A stretch of 42,897 nt of DNA from Lachnospiraceae bacterium (GCA_024699595.1 JAILPG010000035.1:1-42897), one strand, 5' to 3'. Counted from the stretch's first letter, positions 1 to 9,724 are shown. Program-made: numbers and translations. The notes: generated from the sequence alone by a model not told the origin.

Positions 1-38
1 AGCGTTTTCATAATGCTTATGGCAACAAGTTCTTATGC

Positions 39-860
39 TTACAACGCGATCGTCTGCTCTCCGTCCGCGTTTACTATAATAAGCTTAAGAGAATTGATAT
101 TAGCGGCGGTTTCCTCAGGTATCTCAAATACCAGAACCGAATCTATCACCTCTCCTGCCGCGACGGTACCGTCAAAGGACTTGAGGTCATTTAAGAGAAT
201 GGTCATCTGCTGGTTGATCCTCTCGGTATCATTGATAAGGATCCTGATCTTGGCATCACTTGCAAGGATTGAACACTCCGTATCGGCTCCCGAGTTGTTT
301 GACAGGTCAAAATGCAGTATCAAAAGCTTTCTGCCGTCCGAAGCAGACATCGAGAAGAATAATCCGTCGCTCTGTTCCTCGGGATACTGATCACAGATCT
401 CATAAGAAGTGTATCTGATATCGACATTGCCTGCGCCCAGATATTCTGCGATCGATGCAGGCACGGTCACCTGATCCTCGCTCTCAGGCATTGTGCCGAT
501 CTGTGATACATTATCAAGATTCTCAATTTCATCACTCACACCCGAGACACTTACCGTCGGATTCTTTCCTTCTGATCCTTTGCCGTCTGTTGTATCCTCC
601 TCCGTCTGTTCAGGCTCGGGCTCCTCTGTCGGTTCAGGTGTTGGTATGTAATACGTAAGTCCGTTGTGACCGCCCTTATCATATTTCATTAACAGACCGG
701 CTGCATACTCTGCCACAAGCTTTTCCTGTTTCTCAATGCTCTCGGCGGATTCAGCCTCTTCTGCCTGATCCTTTCCCCCACAGCCCGAAAGGAACATAAC
801 AGATATCAAAAATGACAATAATAAGATAATGCCTTTTCTCCTCACGTAAACACCTCTCAT
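39..860 (-). CDS. Lipoprotein with DUF4352-like C-terminal domain
   Basis: This is a predicted surface lipoprotein of 273 residues. The N-terminus has basic residues, a hydrophobic stretch and the lipobox LSGC, so lipidation at that Cys is expected. A low-complexity acidic, proline-rich linker (PTPEPTEEPEPEQTEED) follows. The C-terminal ~130 residues look like an all-beta, Ig-like DUF4352-type domain: a run LLILHFDLSNNSG, then a later VLVFEIPEE strand. Its ATG overlaps the stop of the upstream kinase gene by ATGA (857-860), so the two are translationally coupled. That suggests the protein works outside the membrane next to the sensor kinase, perhaps as an accessory or target. The domain assignment rests on pattern only, and the function is unknown. 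Confidence 0.75.
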   Translation of the reverse strand: MRGVYVRRKGIILLLSFLISVMFLSGCGGKDQAEEAESAESIEKQEKLVAEYAAGLLMKYDKGGHNGLTYYIPTPEPTEEPEPEQTEEDTTDGKGSEGKNPTVSVSGVSDEIENLDNVSQIGTMPESEDQVTVPASIAEYLGAGNVDIRYTSYEICDQYPEEQSDGLFFSMSASDGRKLLILHFDLSNNSGADTECSILASDAKIRILINDTERINQQMTILLNDLKSFDGTVAAGEVIDSVLVFEIPEETAANINSLKLIIVNADGEQTIAL

Positions 861-2320
861 CCCTTGGCATCGAGTTCAAACCAGAAAGCGACGCCGTTTT
901 CGTAATTGGTAACACCGTATGCCTGATTAAACGATTCCATAATGGCCTTAACGATCGACAGTCCTATTCCGCTTCCTCCGTACTCTCTCGTCCTTGCCTT
1001 GTCTATCTTGTAGAATTTATTCCAAAGCTTGTCAGTCTCTTCTTCAGGGATCGGATCCCCGCTGTTAAACACGGTGATCCTTGCCGTCTTATCCGACTTC
1101 TCTACTGTTATTTTAATGACTTTATCATATTTTGCATAGTGGATAGCATTGGAAAGATAATTATTTACCACCTGCTCCGTTTTGAAATCATCCGCCCATA
1201 CATATATCGGAGCATCATTGTCAAATATAAGCGTGATATCCTCATTCTTTATCATAATGGCAGAGGCATTGATACAGTTCTTTATCAGGGCTACTATGTC
1301 AAAACGCTCAACCTTAACGCTGTCATTACTGTTTTCGAGCTCGTTGAGCTCAAGAAGGCCCCGCACGAGCCTGTTCATCCTGCCTGCCTCATCCATTATA
1401 ACATCACAGTAAAAATCCCTGCTTTCTTCATCTGAGTTCACATTGTCCTTAAGGCCTTCGGCATAGCCCTGTATCAGCGCGATCGGGGTCTTTAACTCAT
1501 GCGACACATTTGAAAGGAATTCCTTTCTCATCTCCTCAAGCTCTGTTTTTCTTTCAAGATCTCTCTGAAGCTCGTTGTTTGCGGTCTTAAGCTCCGAAAT
1601 CGTGCTTTCAAGTTTCTCCGAAAGCTTGTTTACGTGATCCCCGAGGATCGCTATTTCATTTCTGCCTCCGCTTGTATACTTTGCGTCGAAGTCGAGATTG
1701 GTCATCTTCTCCGATATGTCCACAAGCTCAAGGATCGGTTTTGTGACCTTCTTTGATACCGCAATCATTATGAACATCCCGATGATGACGGCAATGATAC
1801 CGATATAGGCAAGAAACCTGTTTGCGATCCTTGCACTGTCCCTGATGCCCGCGATCGGAGTCCTCATAAGTATCATCTTTCCATCGCTTAAGAAACCCCA
1901 CAGCTCCAAAAACTGCATGTTAGCTCCCGGATCAAATGATTTCTGGATACTGTATTTCTCATTTCTGGATATCAGATCCGCATTGTTTGAGCCGTTTATT
2001 ATAAGATCCAAAAGCCTCCTTGCCATCCTGTTATCGCTGCTTGTGGATCTGACCGTGGCCGTATCGGTGTCAAGGATCAGTATCTCTATATTGTTTTTTC
2101 CCGACAGAAAATCAAACTGCGTATCATAGTTTACGCTCTCAAGGCCGCCCTCACCTGCAATGCCGTCGATATAGGCGTACCCTTCCGCAAGCACTTTTTC
2201 CTTGTCGCGGATATAATAGCTTCCTGCAAAAAGGGTACTCGCAAGAAAACATAATAACAGTGTTCCTGCCATTATGCCTCCGAATATCAGAGCAAATTGT
2301 TTCTTTATCGAATGATTCAT
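857..2320 (-). CDS. HAMP-type sensor histidine kinase
   Basis: A membrane sensor kinase of classic build. It has an N-terminal transmembrane helix (FALIFGGIMAGTLLLCFLAS), an extracytoplasmic domain of ~130 residues, a second helix (IGIIAVIIGMFIMIAVS) and a HAMP segment. A coiled coil then leads to HisKA with the phospho-acceptor in NVSHELKTP (His274 from this start). The HATPase has an N box (NYLSNAIHYA), a G1-like box (FNSGDPIPEE) and a G2 box (GGSGIGLSIVKAI). I chose the Met at 2320 because the family usually begins shortly before the first helix. An ATG at 2350, directly after the upstream stop, is possible and would add ten residues. The likely partner is the OmpR-type regulator at 8474-9148, although three genes separate them. 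Confidence 0.93.
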   Translation of the reverse strand: MNHSIKKQFALIFGGIMAGTLLLCFLASTLFAGSYYIRDKEKVLAEGYAYIDGIAGEGGLESVNYDTQFDFLSGKNNIEILILDTDTATVRSTSSDNRMARRLLDLIINGSNNADLISRNEKYSIQKSFDPGANMQFLELWGFLSDGKMILMRTPIAGIRDSARIANRFLAYIGIIAVIIGMFIMIAVSKKVTKPILELVDISEKMTNLDFDAKYTSGGRNEIAILGDHVNKLSEKLESTISELKTANNELQRDLERKTELEEMRKEFLSNVSHELKTPIALIQGYAEGLKDNVNSDEESRDFYCDVIMDEAGRMNRLVRGLLELNELENSNDSVKVERFDIVALIKNCINASAIMIKNEDITLIFDNDAPIYVWADDFKTEQVVNNYLSNAIHYAKYDKVIKITVEKSDKTARITVFNSGDPIPEEETDKLWNKFYKIDKARTREYGGSGIGLSIVKAIMESFNQAYGVTNYENGVAFWFELDAKG

Positions 2321-2350
2321 ATCCACCAAATCACCCCGCAAGCATCTCAT

Positions 2351-4417
2351 CTATGGCTTTCCTGCATCATCCTCTGTATCAGGAGTCATGGCCTTTAGTC
2401 TCTCAAGCAGCCCCTCGGCGCTTTTAAGATTCATCTGATGGAAAAATCTTCCCGTTCTCTGATACAGCCTTGAGTAACAGTCCACCGCCTTTTCAAGATA
2501 CATGATCTTGGTCCCCGGCATATTCTGCGGAAATGATCCCAGATGATAATATGCAGAACCAAGCTCCATAAGATCCTCTGAAGCATCGGTCTGTATAAAG
2601 ACGATCTCCTGCATGTTTGTGGCCTCATCGACCAGCACTTTGGCTCTTTTTACGTCATCCTCAAGCTTTCCGTCATCAAGCATTTCATAGACAGTTGCAA
2701 GCTGCAGGTTCAGGCTGATCTTTACACGCTTGTTCTCAACGGAATCGTTTTCCTTAAGGATATCCTCGTACAAAAGAAGTGCTTTCGCAAGATAATACTG
2801 TGCCTCCTCTGCGGCATTTCTGTCAGGTTTCCTTCCGGCCATATGCTCCACGTAACAGTCTGAAACATACATCTGGCCCATCGTAAAATAGTCGTTTGCC
2901 AGCTCCAGTTTCCCTTTTTCCGAACTGTCATTCAGGCGCTCTCTCAGGATGATGGCATTTTTACAGCTGTCATAGGCCCTTTTGTTAAAATCGCTTCTCT
3001 CTAACCTTGTCTCTGCCTCGGAACACCTGGCCAGGTATCTCATGTAGGTTTCTTTATCATCCTTTATAAGATCGAGATATTTTATCGAACTGCTGAGATA
3101 AATGCCTGCATTCTTAATGATCTCCCTGTCATGCTTATGCTTTTCTTCCATGCCCCGGGTGTTCTCATCGTCTCCGATGCTAATTACCGGCGCATTTTCA
3201 GAGGTCAGCAGATCCAGAAATATATCCACCAGGCGGAATAATTCGTCAAGGTATTTAGTGATCCGGGAAACTGAGGGCGCATCACTCATGTCGTTTTTAA
3301 GCTTTGAAAGATACGCCTTCTGCCAGCTAAGTGCGCCTCTTATATCCACTCCTATGCCTGTTCCGTATAAAAAGATCCGGACAAGCCTCTCATAAGCATC
3401 CGGGTAACCGCTCTCTGCAGACCTCTTTAACAGGAGCATTCCCTTTCTTATGTCCCGTTCCATATCTATGCCCTTAAGATAGGACAGTCCGATATAATAA
3501 AGCCTCTGTGGTGTCTCTCTTTCGGATCCATCCGGGGTACTTTTTAAAACACCTCCAAGAATATCACCAAGACTCTGATCGTTAAGGGTGATAACCTCAG
3601 GCAGTCCTTCAAATGCATTTTTTAACTCATCATCCGGTGTTTCTTTGACCAAAACGGGTATAATGCATGATCCAAGCTCATTTGCCCTCGGATACTCCGT
3701 TTTTATTATGTAATTATCCGGCTCAACGGTATTCGGTGTTATCACCATCACATCGGCACAGCTCTTTTTCAGGGCCTCTTCTATTCCCTCATGATAGTTT
3801 TCACCGGGCACTAAAAACTCATCGTACCAAAGACCCACATCCCACAGGTGATCATACTCATGTATCCTTTTCATCACCGAAATGGCAGAAGCCCTGTCTT
3901 TTTTTCTGTAGCTTATAAAAAAATAATCCTTAATGAAGCTGTGGATCTTTTCGGCCTCTTCATCACCGGTCAGTGTCTGATCTAAAAAGCTCTTAAGCTT
4001 ATCAGTAAAGGTTACCGTGGATACCTCATTTTTATATTCATTCAGACAATGAGCACCTGGAAGAATCTTAGCAAAGTCTCTTGAGGAGATCCCGTCCTGC
4101 ATTAGCGGAAGTATAGGGATGTGGTGTTCTGCTGCAAGCCGCAGTTCATCCATGACAGTTTTTTCACCATCTATTACCGAAGCGGTGACGGGAAGTACAA
4201 ACAGCTGCATATCCGCAAGCTTTAACAGGTAATCTTCGTCTCCTCTTTTTCCTGAGCTGTTTCTGTCGAAGTACCAGATGACCGCATTCGGGCACGCTCC
4301 TATCAACAGATCGGCATTGTGTTTAAACATGCGCTCATGATCGGCATCCGCAAGACAGAGGTACACTCTCGGTTTTCCGGCTATTATGGCTCCCTCGGGA
4401 TAATATGAAAGACCCAT
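2351..4417 (-). CDS. Tandem TIR-like protein with Sel1/TPR-type repeats
   Basis: A cytosolic protein of 688 residues with no signal peptide. Residues ~15-150 look like a degenerate TIR-like Rossmann fold. Residues ~160-290 are a recognisable TIR domain: box 1 FFISYRKKD (166-174), box 2 LWYDEFLVPGE (196-206), and Glu241 in NYIIKTEY at the place of the catalytic glutamate of NAD-cleaving TIRs. Two Sel1-like repeats follow (~306-370; SYLKGIDMERDIRKGMLLLKR and YGTGIGVDIRGALSW), then a long helical TPR-like C-terminus. It has an SD (GGGGGTGG) a few bases before the ATG and sits between a lipoprotein and a sensor kinase gene. TIR domains can be NADases or scaffolds. The retained Glu hints at activity, but the signalling-operon context argues for regulation rather than an obvious defence locus. 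Confidence 0.85.
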   Translation of the reverse strand: MGLSYYPEGAIIAGKPRVYLCLADADHERMFKHNADLLIGACPNAVIWYFDRNSSGKRGDEDYLLKLADMQLFVLPVTASVIDGEKTVMDELRLAAEHHIPILPLMQDGISSRDFAKILPGAHCLNEYKNEVSTVTFTDKLKSFLDQTLTGDEEAEKIHSFIKDYFFISYRKKDRASAISVMKRIHEYDHLWDVGLWYDEFLVPGENYHEGIEEALKKSCADVMVITPNTVEPDNYIIKTEYPRANELGSCIIPVLVKETPDDELKNAFEGLPEVITLNDQSLGDILGGVLKSTPDGSERETPQRLYYIGLSYLKGIDMERDIRKGMLLLKRSAESGYPDAYERLVRIFLYGTGIGVDIRGALSWQKAYLSKLKNDMSDAPSVSRITKYLDELFRLVDIFLDLLTSENAPVISIGDDENTRGMEEKHKHDREIIKNAGIYLSSSIKYLDLIKDDKETYMRYLARCSEAETRLERSDFNKRAYDSCKNAIILRERLNDSSEKGKLELANDYFTMGQMYVSDCYVEHMAGRKPDRNAAEEAQYYLAKALLLYEDILKENDSVENKRVKISLNLQLATVYEMLDDGKLEDDVKRAKVLVDEATNMQEIVFIQTDASEDLMELGSAYYHLGSFPQNMPGTKIMYLEKAVDCYSRLYQRTGRFFHQMNLKSAEGLLERLKAMTPDTEDDAGKP

Positions 4418-4434
4418 TCATCCACCCCCGGCCT

Positions 4435-5886
4435 CTATTCTTCCGTTTCTATAGTTGCATACAAAAGCTTGTAATCATCGATCGTAAAGTATGTTACATG
4501 ACCGTCTTTCTTACAGACATAAAAATCTATCAGTCCGTCTGAACGTGTCTCGGTAAGTTTTTCTGTCTCACCTTTACTGTTCATTGCATACCAAATACGG
4601 TCATTGCCATCATCCGCAGCGATCAGGCAGGTTTTGGGACTGTATGCATTTAATCCGTCGTGTCCGGTATAGCTGCCGTTACTGGTCATGATGATATCTC
4701 CTTTGACAGGCTCACACAGAAACTTCCCACTCAGATCACAGTATGCTGTAAAGCAGGTACCATTATCATTTTTTACAACCATAAACTGGTTTTCACCCTG
4801 GATCGCTGTCTCCCTAAAATATTCACCCTGCTCTACTTCTCTGTCCCCATATATCCTGGTCAGATAACGAGCCAGATCATCGTCTGCATAATCATACTGT
4901 CCGGAAGCAAGGTTATATCTGAACCTGTATCCATCGCCCCATAAGACCTCATCGCCTACGATCCTGGCCTGATCAAACATGGCATAAAACATGGGGGCAT
5001 CAAGCAGCAGATACTGATCTCTCTTAAGGTCTAAAAGCAACGCATATCGTTCATTTTTGTGTATCAGAAACAGTTCCGACCCCTCGATCTGCTTAATACC
5101 GTATCTGTCCATTTTGGGGATCTCAAATCCTTCTTCGACCATCACCTCTATCTCGACCTGGTCATCAATATCCATGGTGATCCCATCATACCAGTGGCTT
5201 CCGGGAGTGATCTGCTGAATAACAGATGACGAATCAACGGTAATGACTGGCTGCATGCTGTCATCATAGACTCTGAATATTGTCATATAATCCGATATGG
5301 TTTCCTTTTCCTCTAATGTTACCAGATAGTTGTTTCCTTTGTAATGAAGGATATCTATGGGTTTTTCATCACCCGAAATATGGTCTTTTGTTATCTCATT
5401 TCCTTCAAGGTCATATATGCCATAGGCGTATTCTGCCAAGTCATCTGAATAAAACATATATCCATCGTTATGATCCTCAAGCCATTTACCGTTTATCACC
5501 TTAAGGACTGTCCGGTCGGCATCTATCAGTCTGAAGCACCCGTCGCCGCAGCGGATCCATAAATGATCACCCGTATCTCCTATGGAACCAAAACCCAAAA
5601 CACTGATATCATCAGATAATACGTTCCCTATCTCATCCTCGAAAGTATCCTCTTTGACCACGGCTGCCTCTGCTGCCGGCGCTGTTGTATCCGAGGCTGG
5701 CTCAGCCGGTAATGCCGCTGTATCGGCAGCAGGCGCAGGCTCGGATGCCTGTTCTTTCGGTTCATCTTCGGCTGCGGTCACCTTATCATTGGCTTTGGAA
5801 GTATCTTTTTTATCCTTTCCGCAGCCTGAGATCATGGCCGCAAGTATCAGGCAGCTCATCAGGATAAGCAGTACTCTTTTGTTCAT
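4435..5886 (-). CDS. Uncharacterised lipoprotein
   Basis: A 483-residue exported lipoprotein with signal peptide and lipobox ISGC (MNKRVLLILMSCLILAAMISGC). It has an Ala/Glu/Pro-rich linker of about 60 residues, then ~400 residues rich in short beta strands and aromatic/acidic turns. Recurring runs such as IYDLEGNEI, YRFRYNLASGQYDY and YCDLSGKFL suggest a beta-propeller-like or repeated beta-sheet body. I do not recognise the family. The ATG overlaps the stop of the hybrid kinase gene by ATGA (5883-5886), and the stop lies 17 bases before the TIR gene, so it belongs to the operon. It may be an extracellular sensor or partner for one of the two kinases encoded here; this is inference from position only. 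Confidence 0.8.
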   Translation of the reverse strand: MNKRVLLILMSCLILAAMISGCGKDKKDTSKANDKVTAAEDEPKEQASEPAPAADTAALPAEPASDTTAPAAEAAVVKEDTFEDEIGNVLSDDISVLGFGSIGDTGDHLWIRCGDGCFRLIDADRTVLKVINGKWLEDHNDGYMFYSDDLAEYAYGIYDLEGNEITKDHISGDEKPIDILHYKGNNYLVTLEEKETISDYMTIFRVYDDSMQPVITVDSSSVIQQITPGSHWYDGITMDIDDQVEIEVMVEEGFEIPKMDRYGIKQIEGSELFLIHKNERYALLLDLKRDQYLLLDAPMFYAMFDQARIVGDEVLWGDGYRFRYNLASGQYDYADDDLARYLTRIYGDREVEQGEYFRETAIQGENQFMVVKNDNGTCFTAYCDLSGKFLCEPVKGDIIMTSNGSYTGHDGLNAYSPKTCLIAADDGNDRIWYAMNSKGETEKLTETRSDGLIDFYVCKKDGHVTYFTIDDYKLLYATIETEE

Positions 5887-8456
5887 TTCAGTTCCTCCAT
5901 CACTTTATGATACATATCCATCATGATATTATGATCTTTTTCTATCTCATCGGTCCGTCCGTCTAAAGCAGCGGTTTCCATACGCTTTGCGATATCAGAC
6001 AGCTCAATGGCACCGATCATCTTTGCGCTGCTCTTTAAGGAATGGACATAGACGCCATATTCCTTCCAGTTGCGCTCTTTGTAATTTTTTTCTATAGCCT
6101 CCGCCCTCTCAGGCGATTCCTCCGAAAACGTCGCAAGGATCATGCCGTAAAGCTCTTCATCACCCTCGCAGAGTTCAAGGCCGGCTTTTCTGTCTATGAT
6201 ATGCTCTTTTGTTAAAACAGATGCATCCGGCTTTAAGTTATACTGCTTTGGTTTTACGGGATCAGGAGTCCCCCCGCTCATACTCTCCGTTTTCTTGATC
6301 TTTTCCTGTGGAAGATATTTTAAGAGTATTTCTTCCAGAGCCCTGCTGTCTATAGGCTTGGTAAGATAATCATTAAAGCCTTTTGCTATATATCTTTCCC
6401 TGGCGCCCGAGATCGCATCGGCCGTAAGACAGATAAACGGCGTATTGTAATTGATGCCTTTCTTATCTTCCCTGATGTGCTGCATGGCGGCAGTTCCGTC
6501 CATTCCGGGCATGCGCTGATCCATCAGTATGATATCATAATGATGTTTTGAGGCAAGTTCTATGGACGCTTCCCCGCTCAGCGCCGTATCGATATTTATC
6601 ATGGTCTTTCTTAAAAGTCCCTTTACGACCATGTGATTCGTCGGAGTATCGTCCACCACGAGAATGTGTGCATCCTTTGCATGAAACGGTTCTTTTTTTG
6701 CCTTTAATTCTCTTATGCTCTTTTCAAACCTGTCATTCAGATCGCCTATTGGCTCGTATGATACCACAGTCTGCGGAATAGTCGCCGTAAATGTCGAACC
6801 TTTTCCGTATTCGGATTCGAAATCTATCGTCCCGCCCATCATCTTTGCCAGGCTGGATGTGATAGCAAGGCCAAGTCCGGTGCCTTCAATGGAACTGTTT
6901 CTTTCGATATCCAGTCTTTCAAACTTGCCGAAAAGCCTTTCCTTATCTTCCTCCCTTATGCCTATTCCGGTATCCTTAACCGATATCACAAGATCTGTTC
7001 TGTGATTGCGGACCATATCATCGTCTTTATGTTCCGAAACAGATAAAATGACACGTCCTTTCTGAGTATACTTAACGGCATTGTTCAAAAGGTTTGTCGC
7101 TATCTGGCGGATCCTGACCTCATCACCGTGAAATGCATCAGGCATGTTCGCATCGACGTTGATCACACATTCAAGGCCCTTCTGGCGCGCCTTGAATACC
7201 ATCATGTTGCTGACATCATTAAGCAGCGAGCTGAGTTGGTAATCATTATCGATGATCTCAAGTTTGCCCGCTTCGATCTTTGAAAAATCAAGTATGTCAT
7301 TTATTATGGTGAGAAGATTCTTGCCTGCGTTATCGATATTGCCGGAATAATTACAGATCTCCGAAAAAGTGTTTCTGATCTCATCCCTGTCATCAGGAAG
7401 CTCATCTCTTGCCTCCAGGCTCTCGCGAAGCACCATTTCATTTATTCCAAGCACCGCATTTATCGGTGTCCTTATCTCATGAGACATCTGAGCTAAGAAA
7501 TCACTTTTTGCGGCATTTGATCTTTCTGCCAGATACTTCGCTGCAGCTAACTCCTCCCTCTCATATGATTTCTGTTCGGAGCTGAAGATCAGCATGATCA
7601 TTATCGTAAATGTCACTATGATAAACGATACTATAAAAAGTATCACCGCTATTATGCTGTACGGATCCGAATCACCCTGTCTTCCGATACCGGCATCAAG
7701 CGTATTTCTGATCCATATCCCGAGCAGGAATCCCCCGATGCAGAAAATGGTGACAATGATGATGTATACCGGCTTGAATACGCTTATTATGCGGTCCCTT
7801 GCCGCATTTACGCTCTTTGTATCAGATCTGTAGTAGCGGATGATCGCAACAGGTATCAGCACATAACACAGATCAGCTATAAGGATCAGATAATTGTACG
7901 GATTGAGGATCTCCGAAGGCCAGTCAAAACATGAAGAAGTCCAGGCAGCATATTCGACCGTGATAAAGACCAGAACAACGGCGCTTACATACGGAAATCT
8001 CGCACCGTCTTTTCTGTTTTCTGCATACCATACGAGGCAGTCAAAGGCAAGACATGCCACGACCGTAGTAAAAAATACCTGCCAGATATTGTTAAAATAC
8101 CCGCCAAACTGCATATACAGAAAAAGCTGCGGAATGTTTATCAGAGCCGGCAGCAGTGATACAGGCGACAGCCTTCTTATGCCAGGCTCCCTCCAGAAGA
8201 GGTACTGCATCACGGCAAGCATCATAAATGCCAGATTCCATCCGAAATAGGCAAGGGCGGATGAAACATTTGGATAATCATCCATAACCAGGATATACAC
8301 TCCCCAGTAATAATTGGAGAGCATATTGCCCAAAAAGAAAATAAGTGCTACGGCTAACGTCTTTTTTGTATTTTCAAGATAGGCAAAAAGACACATCATC
8401 AGCGCCGCTATATTCATAAATATCGCAAGGACGTCAACAATATCCTCAAACTGCAT
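5883..8456 (-). CDS. Hybrid histidine kinase, 7TM-like, REC and HPt
   Basis: An 857-residue hybrid kinase. The first ~290 residues hold about eight hydrophobic segments with little loop sequence, a membrane-embedded sensor. Then come HisKA with His326 (QMSHEIRTPIN), HATPase (N box ATNLLNNAVKYT, G1 VKDTGIGI, G2 GTGLGLAI), a receiver with Asp646 (ILMDQRMPGMDG) and KP in YLTKPID, and a C-terminal HPt with His805 (YVHSLKSSAKMIGA). All phosphorelay residues are present, so a His-Asp-His relay to a separate receiver is expected. The OmpR regulator gene lies 17 bases upstream. An SD (GGGAG) lies 8 bases before the ATG. Unlike the two related kinases at 32219 and 38748, this protein stops right after the HPt and lacks their extra C-terminal module. 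Confidence 0.95.
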   Translation of the reverse strand: MQFEDIVDVLAIFMNIAALMMCLFAYLENTKKTLAVALIFFLGNMLSNYYWGVYILVMDDYPNVSSALAYFGWNLAFMMLAVMQYLFWREPGIRRLSPVSLLPALINIPQLFLYMQFGGYFNNIWQVFFTTVVACLAFDCLVWYAENRKDGARFPYVSAVVLVFITVEYAAWTSSCFDWPSEILNPYNYLILIADLCYVLIPVAIIRYYRSDTKSVNAARDRIISVFKPVYIIIVTIFCIGGFLLGIWIRNTLDAGIGRQGDSDPYSIIAVILFIVSFIIVTFTIMIMLIFSSEQKSYEREELAAAKYLAERSNAAKSDFLAQMSHEIRTPINAVLGINEMVLRESLEARDELPDDRDEIRNTFSEICNYSGNIDNAGKNLLTIINDILDFSKIEAGKLEIIDNDYQLSSLLNDVSNMMVFKARQKGLECVINVDANMPDAFHGDEVRIRQIATNLLNNAVKYTQKGRVILSVSEHKDDDMVRNHRTDLVISVKDTGIGIREEDKERLFGKFERLDIERNSSIEGTGLGLAITSSLAKMMGGTIDFESEYGKGSTFTATIPQTVVSYEPIGDLNDRFEKSIRELKAKKEPFHAKDAHILVVDDTPTNHMVVKGLLRKTMINIDTALSGEASIELASKHHYDIILMDQRMPGMDGTAAMQHIREDKKGINYNTPFICLTADAISGARERYIAKGFNDYLTKPIDSRALEEILLKYLPQEKIKKTESMSGGTPDPVKPKQYNLKPDASVLTKEHIIDRKAGLELCEGDEELYGMILATFSEESPERAEAIEKNYKERNWKEYGVYVHSLKSSAKMIGAIELSDIAKRMETAALDGRTDEIEKDHNIMMDMYHKVMEELK

Positions 8457-8473
8457 AAATGATCTCCCGGGAC

Positions 8474-9148
8474 CTATCCCTCAAATTTATAACCCATACC
8501 CCAGACAGTCTTTATCAGGTCACCCTTCTCACCCATCTTGCTCCTTAGCTTCTTCACATGAGTGTCTATAGTCCTTGCATCTCCGAAATAATCATAGTTC
8601 CATACATTATTAAGTATCTTGTCACGCGAGAGCGCGATATTTCTGTTTTCCATAAAATAGGTCAGAAGCTCGAATTCCTTGAAGCTAAGATCGATCTGAT
8701 TTCCATCTATCATTACCGTATGGGCAGCCTTATCGACCTCGATCCCTCCTGCGGACAGCTTCTCTTCCGGCTCGATGACATTGCTTCTTCGGAGTATCGC
8801 ATTGACCCTTGCCACGAGGATCTTCGGTGAAAAAGGCTTGGAGATATACTCATCCACCCCGTATTCAAATCCCTGCAGCTCATCTCTCTCATCACCCTTT
8901 GCGGTCAGCATGATGATCGGTATCTTTGAGTTCATCCTGATATCCTTTACCACACCGAAGCCGTCAAGCTTTGGCATCATCACGTCAAGGATGATAAGCG
9001 ATATATCCTTATCCTCATAAAAAATATCAAGGGCTTCCTCACCGTCTCCCGCCTCCAAAACGGTATAGCCCTCCTTGGTAAGAAAGTCTTTCACAAGCTT
9101 TCTCATCCTGCTCTCGTCATCTACTACCAGTACCTTTACCGTATCCAT
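8474..9148 (-). CDS. OmpR/PhoB-family response regulator
   Basis: A 224-residue transcription regulator. The receiver has the acidic pair Asp10/Asp11, phospho-acceptor Asp55 (LIILDVMMPKLDG), Thr82 and Lys104 (YISKPF). It is followed by a winged-helix DNA-binding domain of the OmpR type (LSFKEFELLTYFMENRNIALSRDKILNNVW, then RTIDTHVKKLRSKMG). Length and domain order are typical for the family. An SD (AGAGGA) lies 7 bases before the ATG, and its gene is 3 bases from the upstream small membrane-protein gene. Its natural donor is probably the HAMP kinase at 857-2320, but the adjacent hybrid kinase with an HPt domain could also phosphorylate it. The binding site and targets cannot be read from the sequence. 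Confidence 0.96.
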   Translation of the reverse strand: MDTVKVLVVDDESRMRKLVKDFLTKEGYTVLEAGDGEEALDIFYEDKDISLIILDVMMPKLDGFGVVKDIRMNSKIPIIMLTAKGDERDELQGFEYGVDEYISKPFSPKILVARVNAILRRSNVIEPEEKLSAGGIEVDKAAHTVMIDGNQIDLSFKEFELLTYFMENRNIALSRDKILNNVWNYDYFGDARTIDTHVKKLRSKMGEKGDLIKTVWGMGYKFEG

Positions 9149-9151
9149 AAC

Positions 9152-9724
9152 TTATTCCTCTGTCTCACCGGTGATGCCAAGCTCGGCCTCGCGTTGTCTG
9201 ATCTTTGATTCACGCTCGGTAAGCTCCTGATCCCACGATGCATATCTGTTCACTATAGCCGTTTCATAATTAAGAATATTAGGGTTATCCGATTTAAGCG
9301 CTATCACAAACATCGAAACGATCACAACCATTAAAGCCCCGATAACGCCCAGAGCAATCTGGTATTCTCTCTTGAAGGTCTTTATTTTCCTTCTCTCGGC
9401 TTTTCTCTCTTTTTCCTTTTCCTGCTCGCTCTTTAGGGCTTCCGAATATGAAACCACAACCGGTATGTCCTTTATGAGCTCATCGTTTATTTCAGGCGAT
9501 TTGTACAGGTAATCCCTTATGGTCCCGAGATACTCCTGACCAACAGGCGTCACAAAGGTCCTGTTCTGCACCATCCTGTCATATACCGCCAGCACAGAGG
9601 CCGGATTATTAGCACTCATCTTTGAGGATATGAAATTGATCCTGTCGATCTCCTCTCTTGCAAGATCAGCATCCTCTTCCGATAAAAAAAGGTAACCCTC
9701 AACACTTTTTCCCATTCCTGCCAT
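9152..9724 (-). CDS. Small single-pass membrane protein, first gene of operon
   Basis: A protein of ~190 residues. The N-terminal half is a helical cytosolic segment beginning VEGYLFLSEEDADLAREEIDRI, followed by a motif TPVGQEYLGTIRDYL. A strongly charged stretch (EKEKERKAERRKIK) precedes one transmembrane helix (IALGVIGALMVVIVSMFVIAL), and a coiled-coil C-terminus ends it. I recognise the pattern as one common in Lachnospiraceae but know no function. I chose the Met at 9724 because GGAG lies six bases upstream and the likely promoter places the transcript start near 9758. The longer start at 9760 has no ribosome site and would be leaderless. It is the first gene of the seven-gene signalling operon. 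Confidence 0.75.
   Translation of the reverse strand: MAGMGKSVEGYLFLSEEDADLAREEIDRINFISSKMSANNPASVLAVYDRMVQNRTFVTPVGQEYLGTIRDYLYKSPEINDELIKDIPVVVSYSEALKSEQEKEKERKAERRKIKTFKREYQIALGVIGALMVVIVSMFVIALKSDNPNILNYETAIVNRYASWDQELTERESKIRQREAELGITGETEE

Noticed and set aside
2351..4417. A TIR-based anti-phage defence system
   Set aside because: There is no partner such as a Thoeris or CBASS-type protein, and the neighbours are two-component signalling genes.
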